In this document: piece after piece, positions 49,680-60,883 of the stretch | Layout: the number at the start of each line of letters is the position of its first letter | Numbering within the stretch: the first letter of the stretch is position 1 | Origin: Pararge aegeria | Taxonomy: Eukaryota > Arthropoda > Insecta > Lepidoptera > Nymphalidae | Reading direction: 5' to 3' | DNA: 64,000 nucleotides | NCBI RefSeq assembly: GCF_905163445.1 | Contig: NC_053201.1 | Span: 196,001-260,000, forward strand | The notes under the pieces: generated by a model | The model's input: only the letters and a program-made list of their open reading frames with translations | What the model was told of the DNA's origin: nothing | Databases searched by the model: none | Translations under genes and position numbers: made by a program

Positions 49680-49815
49680 GCGCTGATTCTGTGTGACGTC
49701 CAAACACTCGTCACTTAATGCAGTGAGTGACGTCAACTTCGACAGATGTATGAAGTGACGTCAAGATTGCTGGTTTAACGTTTAGTGACTAGCTCAATCA
49801 TACAGAATCAGTGGC
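49680..49815. mobile_element. MITE-like element with CRE-type repeats
   Basis: The terminal inverted repeats GCGCTGATTCTGTGTGA (left) and TCATACAGAATCAGTGGC (right) match at about 16 of 18 positions. Inside are two TGACGTCA octamers (49728-49735, 49756-49763) and one TGACGTCC (49694-49701). No target duplication was identified. Confidence 0.55.
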
Positions 49816-50249
49816 CAGCTCAAAGTTCTGAAGCACCAACGAGTCGCCCCCGCAATAAATTAACTGTAGCCCCGGACTGAAGGGAAATCATCTCGCGTCC
49901 GAAAACAAATATGGGATAGAAAGCTGTACTACCTTGACCCCTAGTACGACTAGTTTACTAAAACTGAATTCCATTTCGAGTTCTTTTGGAATGAAAAATA
50001 GATATTTCAGACCACAAACTCACTAATTTAGAATAAATAAATCAATAAACACCAATGAAATTTTCAGAACGCATTTCAAACCCTAAGCCGGAGCTTTTAT
50101 CGATTCCACCATACTTCCTGAAGAGTCTATTATTGACCAGCCTTTATTTCCACTTCTATTCTTCGGTCTTACATTTCTGTAAATTTCACTGTGTATTTGA
50201 ATGCATTGTGGAATTTACAGAAATGTATGCATAGTATTGATTTGTTTAT

Positions 50250-50310
50250 ATTCTATTTTCTGCATTTTTTGTGGTTTACAATAAAAGTGTACTCTTTTAT
50301 TCAAGTGCGT
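50250..50310 (+). repeat. LINE 3' tail end
   Basis: TGTGGTTTACAATAAAAGTG followed by TACTCTTTTATTC equals the last part of the LINE copy ending at 38877. Confidence 0.5.
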
Positions 50311-51459
50311 TTTTGATAATATCTCAGTGTATTGTTCCCTTCAGTCCGCGCTGAGTAAAGCTAAACATTAGAAACGTAATAACAATTAAGATTTAATTTA
50401 CTAAAATATAACTATTGAACAATTCATAAGAACAAGTAGCTTCAAGCGATTCTAATACAATTTCTCTTTTCCGAACGCTACGCGATCCGTTCGGTTTTCA
50501 TACGCAATGCACGTATTATTGCACAGTTATTATGATATTACATTGCAAGCGAATAATATCCATGTTTTGTTCTACAAATAAGGCTTGCACCACACGATTA
50601 TGGACCCATTAAAATGTCCAGCTTTGAAAGCTGTACATTTATATAAGTCTGAAATTTACGCGTACTTTGTACGTTATATATATATCTTTTTTGTATAAAA
50701 TGGGACCTGCATCGTGTGGTTAGAGCTGATCGTGATGATACTTTAAAACGCAGTGTCACCATAGTAATCTTTATAAAAAGACAATAGAAATGTCCTTTAG
50801 ACGGCGCCCAGCGGCCACTACGCGTACGCGCATGCGCTGTGAGTCATTCATTTCTGTTTTCATAACGGTGTAAACTTTTAGAGCGTAAGAGGCAATGTAG
50901 TTTAAAAATCACAATAAAGTCTTAACTGATACGAAACTTTTTGTTAACATTCGAGTGCTCTGAGCCTCGTTCTCGAACCAGGTGACGCGTACACAAAACT
51001 TCTAATGTCTTTTTAATAAGATTTCTATGAGTGTCACTAACAATGGATAATTTGACAGAGTCCTGTCACCTCGCAGCCTCCGCCGCCACAGGTCGCAATA
51101 CAAAGTGAAGGGTGTGCGTTCAAAGCCCAAACAAAAATCCCAAAAAACAGGCATTATTATTCAGTAGGTACCTTTTTCTCGGAGTGAAGTATTTACAGTC
51201 CAGAATAAACAAAATCAAGCGTTTGCAAATGTTATCGCAACGAGTTTATATCGCTAGTACGAGTTTTGATACTTTTCGAAATAAAAAATCGTCGAAAAAA
51301 ATCCGGACGGACAGAAAAATAAAAATTGGTTGTATAGAATTGATGTCCTTACCATAGTGTATATGACGAACATCGTCAATTACAATGTCTTACAATGTCG
51401 CACTACAATACATACTCGCTCGGAATACTAAGAATGAGAGCTTAGACCAACTAATGTTA

Positions 51460-51512
51460 AAAACCTATTTACACCCACTAACTTTGATAGTTAGTGGGTG
51501 TTAATAAGTTTT
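51460..51512. repeat. 23-bp near-perfect hairpin
   Basis: ACACCCACTAAC (51471-51482) pairs exactly with GTTAGTGGGTGT (51490-51501) over a 7-base loop. Pairing extends outward to about 23 bp with two mismatches. Its context lies between genes, 390 bases beyond the EHD stop. Confidence 0.65.
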
Positions 51513-51792
51513 AGGACCTTTAAGCAGCGTAGTTAAGCTCTGAATCCCTGTGCTCAATGAAAAAGACTAACACAGAGTAAGAATAAGTCATACAGAGGTC
51601 CGGCGAAGCGGAGGAAACGATCGATTTACGGTCACAAGGACGGGTCCTCGCCTCAACCCGCGACGCTATCTAGGCGATGTCAACATTTGCAAAAAAATCA
51701 AACTACTGTATCACTTTTTTAACCAACTACCGTCAAAGTAAAATGAGACTTATTTCGCTCGCTTTAGAGTCGCAGATCCCGTACTTCTGATT

Positions 51793-51798
51793 TTTATT
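51793..51798 (-). terminator. poly(A) signal for the EHD gene
   Basis: AATAAA on the minus strand about 104 bases after the EHD stop codon at 51902. Confidence 0.45.
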
Positions 51799-51901
51799 TT
51801 CCAAACGCCCTATCCGAACATTAACACAATACACGAATAAGAACCATTGTAAACTGATGGCGAGATACTCGATTGCGAGCGAGCAAGTGTAGTGAGCGCG
51901 G

Positions 51902-52104
51902 CTAGTTGCGCTTGGAGGGCGGCACGAGGTGCGGCGGCAGCTCGGGCGGCAGGTCGTGGCCGTCGATCTTGACGCGGATGAGGTGCATGGCCAGCGCGAA
52001 CTCCTCCTCGTCCAGGAAGCCGTCCTTGTCGATGTCGGACAGCTTCCAGATCTTGCCCAGCACGGAGTTGGGCAGCTTGGACTTCACCATCTCGGTCTTG
52101 GCGG
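51902..52104 (-). CDS. Past1: EHD/Past1 last exon: C-terminal EH domain
   Basis: The exon follows a minus-strand acceptor (GTCGACAG at 52112-52105) and starts with the last two bases of a split Ala codon. It encodes AKTEMVKSKLPNSVLGKIW, then the canonical EF-hand loop DIDKDGFLDEEE, FALAMHLI, and the family's typical end LPPHLVPPSKRN. The EH domain binds NPF peptides of endocytic adaptors. EHD proteins are dynamin-like ATPases that tubulate endosomal membranes and drive recycling. It joins exon 54532-54702 in phase 1, rebuilding the family sequence across the junction. Confidence 0.93.
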
Positions 52105-52189
52105 CTGTCGACAGAGGGGGCGTGAGGCGCGGGGGTGGCAGAGCAGGGCTCGCCGAGTTATGCTGACGCTACCCTAATACCTCCAGTTC

Positions 52190-52400
52190 TTCCACGATTA
52201 CTACGATCTCACTCAAATCCCGTGGGAACGGCTAGGTCCCCTGAGAAAAAATAGTCTATTGGTTGCTTACTGAGGGGTTGACAAATCAACTTGATTTTCG
52301 GCATTGAGTTAGATGAAATAACGTACACAGAAGCTACTTTTTATCCCAGGGAAACAAACGGTGCCCACGGGATTAGTAAAAAATCGTAATGAACACGGGC
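52190..52400. repeat. inverted pair of the 'CGTGGGAACCG' repeat in an EHD intron
   Basis: Left, on the plus strand: AATCCCGTGGGAACGGCTAG. Right, on the minus strand: AATCCCGTGGGCACCGTTTG, CCCTGGGATAAAAAGTAGCT and CAAGTTGATTTGTC. Two copies face each other with about 60 bases between them. Confidence 0.55.
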
Positions 52401-52835
52401 AATGCTTAGGTTTTCTTATATTATTTTGACTGGTCGTTTCTTTTTACACTTAAAGGAACAGCAGACAGCCGACCTAATGATAAGTAGAAAACCGTCGCCT
52501 ATAAGTAGAGCTACAATTCGCAGGACGTGCTAGAAACGCATCCTGCAAAGTGGCGCTCTGTGTGCATCGACCACCCTCAAGTGCTTGTAATTACCACGCT
52601 CTTCAAACTGGATCACAGCAATAAGCATAGCGGTAGGCAGCCTGCCTAAGGTGACGAGAACCTCCCCCCATCTACGCTGCTTCAATATGGGTTATGAGCT
52701 TTCGTTAGGATGCGATAAATGTAACGGATGGAACTCACACTGCGTTCCGATCTTGATATGTTATCTAAATGCAACCGTACCGTATTATCTAATAAGTAAC
52801 AACGATTCAAAATTGGATATTGAGATTATGATTTT

Positions 52836-53199
52836 ATAAATTTAAAATGCATATAAAAATTTTCGGAACCGACAGGATTTGATAATTCCCCCAAGTGTAG
52901 GAAAAAACACTAAAAATATAAAACAGCAATGTGTCATCTCTTGTTTCAAACGTGTCTCATTGTTATATGGACCTTTGGAAAAGTAGATCGAAACTGCAAC
53001 GTTTCCTACTTGATAACACTACAGTCGCTATAAGACTGATGTGAAAGCAATATACTAATTTCGGCATCGACGGTAGGAGAGCCGTAGCTTAATTGGTGAA
53101 AGCGCTCAGGCCGCGATTGCCCGAGAGTCGCAGGTTCAAATCCTGTCGGTTCCGAAAATTTTTGTGTAGGTGAAAACACTAATAAAAAAATTATAAAAA
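52836..53199 (+). mobile_element. tRNA-derived SINE insertion with 14-bp target duplication
   Basis: A tRNA-like head (AGCCGTAGCTTAATTGG at about 53083-53101 as box A region, GCAGGTTCAAATCC as box B) leads into GTCGGTTCCGAAAATTTTTG and an A-rich tail ending near 53199. GAGATTATGATTTT stands at both ends (52822-52835 and 53200-53213). The left part also carries the inverse of 53137-53163 at 52855-52881, an exact 27-bp inverted repeat. It lies in the intron between the two EHD exons. Confidence 0.65.
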
Positions 53200-53752
53200 G
53201 AGATTATGATTTTCATATTCTAAGATCGTAAGCGACCAATTCTTACTCATCATAAAGCATGACATCTAGCAGTAGGTATATTATTTAACTACCTTTATTA
53301 TTTATTACACATGGTTATGTGATTATGGCTTACAGTCCACCCGGAATTCATAGACACGAATGCGTGACTATTATCCGTATGTATAATAACTCATGAATAC
53401 GTGTAGGTTACTCTTATTTTATAAATACTTACCTCGACTTATACTATAGACTATCCTGCAGTGGTTACGTCACACACAACAAAAATATATGAGGAACATT
53501 GATAGGAAAAATGCATTTTAACTATAAGTAAAGCTAGCGCAGCACAGACGGGAATAAACAATGAAACCAGCGAACGACTACGTGGGATAACTAGCATAAA
53601 CCGGGAACACATCGGCATGCGCGACACGCCTGTTGAGTCCGATCGAATTTTACATGTTCACAAGAGCACTATTAAATATTGAGTCATTAATGAGTTTCTT
53701 TCGTTTTTCTTTCAGCATTTTTTTTGGTGCTCGCTAAACAGTCGCAAACTTT

Positions 53753-54531
53753 TTACAAATCAGCGATCTCTAATATCGACGTAATATATTTGAGTATTTT
53801 GATGACGTTGTAGTGGTAGAACAACTGAAAGATGGTATTGATCCTGACCACCTCTCGGTCTGCCCCGTAAGTAAAAGCTTTAGCTTTGTCGAACCAATTC
53901 TCTGGACTCTTCGGAATCGTGAACTCGATGTATCGCCGGCCGGAGAAGATATAAACTAAACCGATGAACAGCACTTGGGACACTATCGCTATAGTTATCA
54001 CGTTTACCAATAAAAGGAAAATGAACTTAACCGAAAATACTATTGGACCGAAAACACTTAAAAAACTCCGTGTTTCTACAGGAATATCTTCATTAGGATT
54101 GTGAAATGGCTCCCGTGCTGCACTACTATAACTAACTCGTTCTTTATCTGCGGATTCTGGGGTGGTTTCCGAACAAACCCCATTGTCCTCCATAGATCCA
54201 TCTGGACTCAAAGATTCGTGCAAGCTATGGATGGAAACTGATCGAGAAATGTCACAGATCGATCTAACATTAGCGGAAGATTCGTTTACTAAAAACTGCG
54301 AGATACTAGTGCAGTTCCGAGCGGCGACCGCCAACACGTCCGCGATTTTGTCGAAGCTGGTTTGATCGTGGTTTTCGTCGTCTGTGCGGGTTTTAATGTG
54401 CATGCAGAGTTCAGTTAGCTGCGAGCAGTTCTGTGTGGTGGCGAGCAGAGCCTGGAGGGCGACGTCGTGTGTGAGCGCCGCGCGAATGTGCGGGTGTGAG
54501 TGCAGTGTGTGTGGGCGTGTGGAGATCGTAC
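53753..54531 (-). CDS. 259-codon open frame continuing past the EHD splice donor
   Basis: This minus-strand frame is the direct continuation, in phase, of EHD exon 54532-54702 beyond its GT donor. It runs 259 codons without a stop, far longer than expected by chance in this AT-rich DNA, and the translation looks protein-like. It has two similar Asn-Cys-containing stretches (LLATTQNCSQL, VLAVAARNCTSI), an acidic/polar middle, a hydrophobic segment of about 41 residues (genomic 53942-54064, one or two membrane helices) followed by GRR, and a 59-residue tail. A possible acceptor (CCCTCCAG) ends at 54452; exon 54451-53753 would then be phase 0. It could be an alternative 3' end of EHD lacking the EH domain, or the last exon of a separate nested gene. 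I do not recognise the sequence family. Confidence 0.55.
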
Positions 54532-54702
54532 CGGCTCCAGTGACTTTGCCATCGATGGGGTTGAGCGACTGGAACACCGTGTCGTACTGCGGCTTCTCCT
54601 TGCTGCAGATCCACTCGGGGTCCCCGTGGCCCGCGTCCACGCCCTCCCCCCGCCCGTAGCCGAAGGGCGACACTTGGTCCTCCACGCCCTCGAACGCCCC
54701 GC
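54532..54702 (-). CDS. Past1: EHD/Past1 penultimate exon: linker and start of EH domain
   Basis: The acceptor CATTCCAG ends at 54703 and the donor GCCG|GTACG is at 54532/54531. The 171-base exon starts with two bases of a split Gly codon and ends with one base of the Ala codon finished by 52104. It encodes GAFEGVEDQVSPFGYGRGEG, then DPEWICSKEKPQYDTVF and NPIDGKVTGA. This matches the linker after the EHD helical domain (GGAFDG-type start, GYGEG-type core) and the first EH helix. The upstream exons with the P-loop ATPase domain are not found in this window, so the preceding intron probably exceeds 9 kb. Confidence 0.9.
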
Positions 54703-54781
54703 CTGGAATGAGATGCACCATGTGTTTAATCATTGAGACTACAGCAATACTACACAAAACTACATCGGAGAACCATTTCAT

Positions 54782-57620
54782 AACTAGGTTAAGGTAACTT
54801 GTAAAATTTTGAACTCGAGCGGTAGGCGAAGAAATAAATTTAGTAGCTAAAAGTTGTTGGTCACAAGACAGCTTTTTACTCTAAACATAAAGTTAATTCT
54901 TCCAAAATTATCATTAACGAACATGAAAGTAAGACAAAATATGACCGTAGTAGAGTGTGACCTTCAGAGTCGGTGTTAATTTTTTACTGGTCAGAATCAT
55001 TTAAAAAGTCTTATTTGATAATTTGTCTAAAATAACCACCATTATGTCTAAGAGCAAATGTAATAAATACATCAAAGGAAAGATATATAATTATTGTATA
55101 AGAAAATGACGACTGGAGTTCGTAAATATTATATGTTATTTATACATCCGGATACAATTATGACAAAGTAATTGATATATAAGTTGATCTCAAATAGCTA
55201 TTAAGTGTCATTATTAAGTGGAGGAGCGGACGGAAGCATCAGCTCGCGTCCAGAGCGAGGCACGCTACACTGATTAGCAGTGCACCTCGATAACATCAGC
55301 TTATATCTAAGGCTAATTATAGAACATAGTATATATACTATATAGTAGTCAAAGCATAATGACTTCAGATTAAACTCTTATTCCACTCATCTTTTCCTGC
55401 ACGGCTAGCATGGGCTGGAGCCATTTTTAATCTCGGGGAAAAGATAAAATTGTGTGTTCTCCCATTGCTTTATCAACTCTTTAAGCATTGGCGGAGAAGT
55501 GCAAATAATATCCAAAGGTGTAATAAAAACGGGAGTATAATAAAGCCGTGCTTGTGCAGGTGGACCCGTAAATATTGTTCCTTACACAGGGTTAAATAAA
55601 AAATAGCAGATACTCGTAGCTCTCTGCCTTTCGTTGTTTAGATTAAAACTAACAACTTTTGTTCTCCGATTATGTTTTAAACTCGTTAGTTTATAAGATA
55701 TAAAATATTCAATATTTTACATACATACTCTACTTCTTACTACTCTGTAATGTAACATCAACAGGAACAGTGGATTATGGTGACTGATTCGCTGATCACG
55801 TGTTTGATTTTACAGTGTAATGTCAATTTACAGAAATAACATGATTTATTAAGTCTAAAAGTCGTAGAAACGTGGTTAATTTTAATGAACTGAACTGCGA
55901 GGCCGAGAGTTGAGTGGTATTTTTTATTAAACCCTGTATATAATTGTCTCCTGCTTTTGCCGGCCTTGCTGTTTGCCTACATTCAGCCCAACATGATAAT
56001 TGCTATCTGTACCTAATTTATATCTTAAAAAATCATTCTCTTCGATGTACTGAAACGACATAAGTGTCACTATTGATTAGGTGCCTACCAGTAATATGAA
56101 CATGGCAGCGTCAGATGGGAACTCACAAGACGTGTGGACACACTCGACTAATTCTGTGGTGGGTTTCTTAGATTACAGCGCGATTGGAAAGCAGATCAGA
56201 GTTTTGTATGGGAAGAAAATTCTTATCAGAAGCTACTGAGGTCCATGAAACAGTCATTTTTGAATACTGCTGAACTCAATGCAACTTGTGACTAATACAG
56301 TTAAGTGACTAATGCACGTTATCAAATTTTTGTCGCAACGCTAAATCGACACATTTCCGTCGTCGAAACGTGCCGATTTCGCAAACAATCAGATAAAATA
56401 TTTTTTTAATCGCTCGGAAAGGCGAGCCGACCATTCAAAGAAATGATTTGTTCACTGCTCATACTAATGTTATTAGCGATTTGCTGAGTCAGCATGCTAC
56501 ATTTTATATTCATAGTTCATGTATGTATAGACTTCATCCGTATTTGCCAACCATCATTCTTTTTATTAGTGATCGAAGGTATATGAATGTTTTATTTTAA
56601 ACACATAAAGTATTAGCAGATTTTAATTTAAAAACAGGACTAATAGGATGAATTAGGTTTTTGACAATTTTTCTGTCGGTAGGTTTTCATACAATCGGAG
56701 GGATCCATTTCCATTTAGGAGTGCGTGCCAGATATACAAATCGATTCAGCCGTTCCAAAGATTAGTCATTACAAAATGACAGCCAAAAAGTTTTCATGCT
56801 TTATTTTGGGTTATTCCATCGTTTATACACTCATAAATGTGCATTACGAGTTGAGTATTCAAAATTTAGGTTCAATCAGTTTAAACTTTTATTCAAACAT
56901 ATTCTTGACCATATTTCTGACAAAATGGTTTCCAATACACGATTAATGAATATATAGGGATAACTGGATGTGATGTTTAATGTTTATGTTAAATTTGTAT
57001 TAGGCAATTTCAGGTCGCTGTTAGTTCACAACGCACTGAAATGGAATCCGCTCATAATAAAGAGCAGCAATTTCGAGAGCACAGACAGACACTTCAATTG
57101 TGTTCATTTGTACTGAGATAGAGGTCAATATCAATAATACAAGTGTTAAGGCTCCCGGCGCAACTCGCTTGCGAAACGATTTAGCCTCTACGCGGCAGAG
57201 CACCGCTGAATAATAACGAACGGCAGCGGTGTCTGTTGCCTTAGAGCAGGATTGGTTCGCTCGCAATCGTCGCTGGCAAACGAGGAGTCGTTTTCGAGTA
57301 CGGAAATACATGAACACCTAAGTAAAATGGATCTTTTTAAAGTACTTAAGCTCAAGTTTTACTACAGTTATTTACAGTAGTAGTAGTACAACAAGATTTG
57401 CGACTCTAACACGAGTAAAATGAGGTCCATTTTACTTCGACGCAGTAAAGCTAAGGCTATTAGGATTCCTGAAAAGGTCGTCTGTCCGACCAAGATACAG
57501 CGTTTCGGTACGTCATCGGGTAGAAGGGGTATGGGTTTAATATAACTGAAACCAAAAAAATTAAAAAAATATATATTTAATTAAATTTCATCGGCTTTGA
57601 TAATAATTATTGTAAAGTGT
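54782..57620. other. probable large EHD intron, no exon recognised
   Basis: AT-rich with a GC-richer patch near 55205-55290 and a 98-codon minus-strand frame at 57021-57317 without a recognised domain. No EHD ATPase motif was found on the minus strand. Confidence 0.4.
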
Positions 57621-57624
57621 TGTC

Positions 57625-57750
57625 GTTGAAAAAGACCAACTGCTGAGTTTCTTGCCGGCTTCTTTTCGGCAGAATTTGCCTTCCGAAATAGTATTATAGT
57701 ATATATAGTTGGGAATAGTATTATAATATTAGGACTACCGACTTGAAATA
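57625..57750 (-). repeat. dispersed repeat (GAAGCCGGCAAGAAACTCAG type)
   Basis: On the minus strand it reads TTCGGAAGGCAAATTCTGCC, GAAAAGAAGCCGGCAAGAAA and CTCAGCAGTTGGTC, the same as the copy at 58090-58240 in opposite orientation, about 400 bases away. Confidence 0.6.
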
Positions 57751-57775
57751 AATGAATTTAGTTTTTTTCTTTTTT

Positions 57776-57905
57776 AATAAATAAATATACTACGACAATA
57801 CACACATCGCCATCTAGTCCCAAAGTAAGCGTAGCATGTGTTATGGTAACTGATGAATAATTTATATGAATAAAATACATAAATACTTATAATACCTATA
57901 CGAAG
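57776..57905 (-). repeat. SINE tail fragment without tRNA head
   Basis: ATACTACGACAATACACACA, CCCAAAGTAAGCGTAGC and TAACTGATGAATAATTT match the 3' body of the SINE at 21691. The head is missing. Confidence 0.7.
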
Positions 57906-58089
57906 AATATTGGAAAAATCTATTATTTTAATAATATTATTAGATCGTTTATTCCTTAGGAAGAATTGGTTCTGCCATCCCCAAGACTAGCGCAACAAAC
58001 AGTCTTCCATCGTTTAAATAATCATAATTGAGCTTATAAGAGGCAATTTTACAAAATGACACACATACATTTAAATTGAAAAAAAAAAA

Positions 58090-58240
58090 ATTCAAAATTC
58101 ATTTATTTCAAGTAGGCCTAATACAAGCACTTTTGAAACGTCAAGTCTGTCCGTGTGTAGTGACTCTACTACCGGTTCGGAAGGCAGATTCTACCGAGAA
58201 GAAGCCGGCAAGAAACTCAGCAGTTGCTCTTTTCCAACAT
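58090..58240 (+). repeat. dispersed repeat (TTTCAAGTAGGCCT type)
   Basis: TTCATTTATTTCAAGTAGGC, CTTTTGAAACGTCAAGTC, GTGACTCTACTACCGGTTCG and GAAGCCGGCAAGAAACTCAG. The first half also matches 23820-23920. Confidence 0.65.
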
Positions 58241-58249
58241 CAAAAATTT

Positions 58250-59390
58250 ACATTTTATATTTTAACATTCATGAATTGCATATGTTTGTCTGTTATCTTA
58301 TCGTGTCTGTATATTGTTAACGTTATTTAACGCGTTAATATAATTTACGTTTATGATATTATTTAAATATATAAAATAATAGTAATTAAGATCATTATAT
58401 GAAGAGTGGCGTTTGATTTGTTATTTACGGATGTTAATGTAAATTGTAAAACTAACATATTTAAATAAAATTTACCATCATAATTTAGACAATAATTATT
58501 TAAATAATCATAATTAAGTAACTTACATTAGCTTGAATATAAATTGTATGTTTCCTCTTTGGTCTGTATGCCGGGAAAAATAAACAATATGAAGAAGAAA
58601 AGATGACGCCAATTATGGATTCAGGCGCGAACGCTCACATACTTGGAATGAATCTAATTTTAGAAGTGTTAAGCTCCGAGCGAAGAGTGATAATTAAAAT
58701 AATATTATATAAAACAAATAAGGATATAAGAGATTTGGAAATGTTTATGAAAGTTATATTGAACTATCCGCCATTTGCCAACAATATGTGTATCTCCGCG
58801 TTATCACAGGAATCTGGCGTAATGAGTGCTAATGATGCCAGTTCAGCAGGAAGTTCAAGTGACTGCGCGGCTGTATATATGGACCCGGTAAGTACCAGCG
58901 AGTACGGTTGAGTGGAAGCGACATCCGTCACATGATCTGACCACCATGTATTGTCATTATGTGCGCTCAACCTTTTTTTTATTCCACTAAAAATTGTGGA
59001 TCTCTTCGACAATTTGCACACTGTTCACTTAAAAGAATGTGATGTCCTCTAAACTGACTGTGTTGTTAACTAACATCTTGTTATTGTACAAACATTCTTG
59101 CAGACAAATGATTATTAATAATTATTATTAAAGTCATGTTTAATCCTGCAGGCGAAATAAACAGATTAAAACATCATAATACTCAAGTATATTGAACCCT
59201 TTTGATTGAACCGACTGATTTAAGCGATACTACATTATCTACTATGTACTGCATTGTCCAAACAGTTCAGGATACGAAAAAAAGAAGGATTTTATCAATT
59301 CGGTTATTTTTTTTTGTTGTTTTATATCCACTCTTCAGCGATCTAAGGAAGAAAAAGTAATATTTAAATTGCGCTTTAGGAACTTTAGGA
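58250..59390. other. no gene supported
   Basis: A 102-codon frame at 58603-58911 (+) contains a perfect-looking donor CCCG|GTAAGT at 58888 but no recognised domain or acceptor, so it is not called a gene. Confidence 0.35.
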
Positions 59391-59525
59391 AGGGCGTGCT
59401 TTTCCGGGGTAAACGATGCCTGTGTTATTCTACCGTCCTTAAACTATCTCTGGGCAAAACATCAAGGTAATTGCTGCCTGTAAAAAGAACAAACCAAAAA
59501 ACATACTTTCACATTCATAAGTTAG
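59390..59525 (+). repeat. degraded copy of the 'CTCCGTCC' repeat
   Basis: TTTTCCGGGGTAAACGATGC, TTCTACCGTCC and ACATCAAGGTAATTGCTGCC follow the block order of the copy at 16503-16712. Confidence 0.4.
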
Positions 59526-59735
59526 GCAGTATGGCCAGCTTTATGTAATGTACATAGTATCAAGTACCAGAGCATTACACAATCCGCTGGCGTAAACCGA
59601 TTAAATAGTTCAGATTGCATGCTCGTACTCATATCGTATATATAATACAGCTAGCCCTCGTGATGGATGAGCGGTGGGATGTCCTAATCATGTCATCATT
59701 ATCCCTCAACAACCTAAAACTAGTATCTAGAAGTA

Positions 59736-59973
59736 TTAAATAAATAAATATACTACGACAATACACACATCGCCATCTTGTCCCAAAGTAAGCGTAGCTT
59801 GTGTTACAGGTACTAAGATAACTGATGAATTATTTTATTTAAATACCTATATAGATAAACACAGACACTGAAAAACATTCATACTCATAACATGAAAATT
59901 GTCCAGTTGTGGGAATCGAACTCACGTCCTTGGACTCAGAAAGCAGGGTCACTGCCCACTACGCCAATCTGCC
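59736..59973 (-). repeat. tRNA-derived SINE, near full length
   Basis: Read on the minus strand: head with GGCGTAGTGGGCAGTGACCC and GAGTTCGATTCCCACAACTG, body with CAGTGTCTGTG, tail TGTCGTAGTATATTTATTTA. It is the same family as 21691-21958. Confidence 0.8.
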
Positions 59974-60794
59974 TATTGCGTCACTGTGAGGATGTAGCAA
60001 TAGGGCGAGTAATAATACTTTTTGTTTTTAATTATTTAAACTAACCAATAGTGGTTAAGGAAAAATTTGTTACTAACATACTAACAATCTATGGATGGAA
60101 ACGTCAGAATTAAATTATTATTATATAAAACTAAAGATCAACACGCTTTCAGGTATTCAAAAAAAAATCAACATTGATGAATAACAACAGTGACGACGTC
60201 AGGTAAAGTTTAAAAGTGCGTTCCAGCCGCTACGCCCACCTCGGAAACTTAAGCTACGATTACATTATGTTCCAAACCAAGTTGTTGTATGAATAAAGTA
60301 AAAAGAGAGTATAAGTAAGGCACTGAAGAACCTGTTTGACTGCCTTATAATGTGGTGCAAAGCATAACATAAAGTAATGTACTAATATAAGAGCGTCTAA
60401 AATATTAGTACATTACATTTTTTGTTTATTTGGTACAAATGAATAAAATCTTTGCTTTAAATTAATAGGCTTATTATTAAATAATACGCTCCTCAACGAC
60501 TGTAGATATTTTTATCAATAGAAACGAAGTATGAACCTAACCTAAAGTTGTTTAATTTTGCCTATAAAATTCATTCTCAGGCGTGCGCTGATATAACTTG
60601 GGTACATAAAAGTTCTACATGATTAAAGTAGCTACACAAAATTCCTTAGAAAACTGACAGTTGCCGCGGGATTTGTTAAACACCGTACTTAATGAACTCG
60701 GACGAAATCGCGGGCGACAGCCTTCGCTGTACAGGAGTAACTACAGAAAACCGATTAAGTAATAAGTATGTCTTCCTTTTTACATCTTGAGGTA

Positions 60795-60870
60795 GAGGTG
60801 GTAACCTTGTGGTTAGGACTTTGGCTTCCCTTCGGAAGGACCCAGCTATATCCTCGGCACGCTTCGCTTA
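60795..60870 (+). repeat. tRNA-like SINE head, degraded
   Basis: GTAACCTTGTGGTTAGGACT resembles a D-arm/box A region, followed by GGCTTCCCTTCGGAAGGACC. There is no intact box B, so it is not called a tRNA gene. Confidence 0.3.
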
Positions 60871-60883
60871 AAACGCTATGGAT

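Larger units (their letters stand above)
45772..51901. other. intergenic, no recognised gene
   Basis: An AATAAA at 46166-46171 may end the SGT transcript. Listed items: an unidentified frame at 47291-47584, a MITE-like element at 49680-49815, a LINE tail at 50250-50310 and a hairpin at 51460-51512. A tRNA-like string near 48332-48378 (GGGGTCGAGTCCCG) is probably a SINE remnant. Nothing else is seen. Confidence 0.5.

Noticed and set aside
53083..53155. tRNA gene candidate
   Set aside because: Box A and box B are present, but the acceptor stem and anticodon arm do not fold convincingly. The body continues into an A-rich tail with a target duplication, so it is a SINE.
54411..54614. Splicing of EHD from 54531 to the acceptor at 54452
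   Set aside because: The 80-base intron would shift the frame and stop shortly after, so it cannot explain the long open frame.
57021..57317. 98-codon minus-strand frame with a hydrophobic stretch
   Set aside because: No domain, promoter or splice context; the length is possible by chance in a 64-kb window.
58603..58911. 102-codon plus-strand frame with an internal GTAAGT
   Set aside because: One good donor is not enough. No acceptor, partner exon or recognised family.
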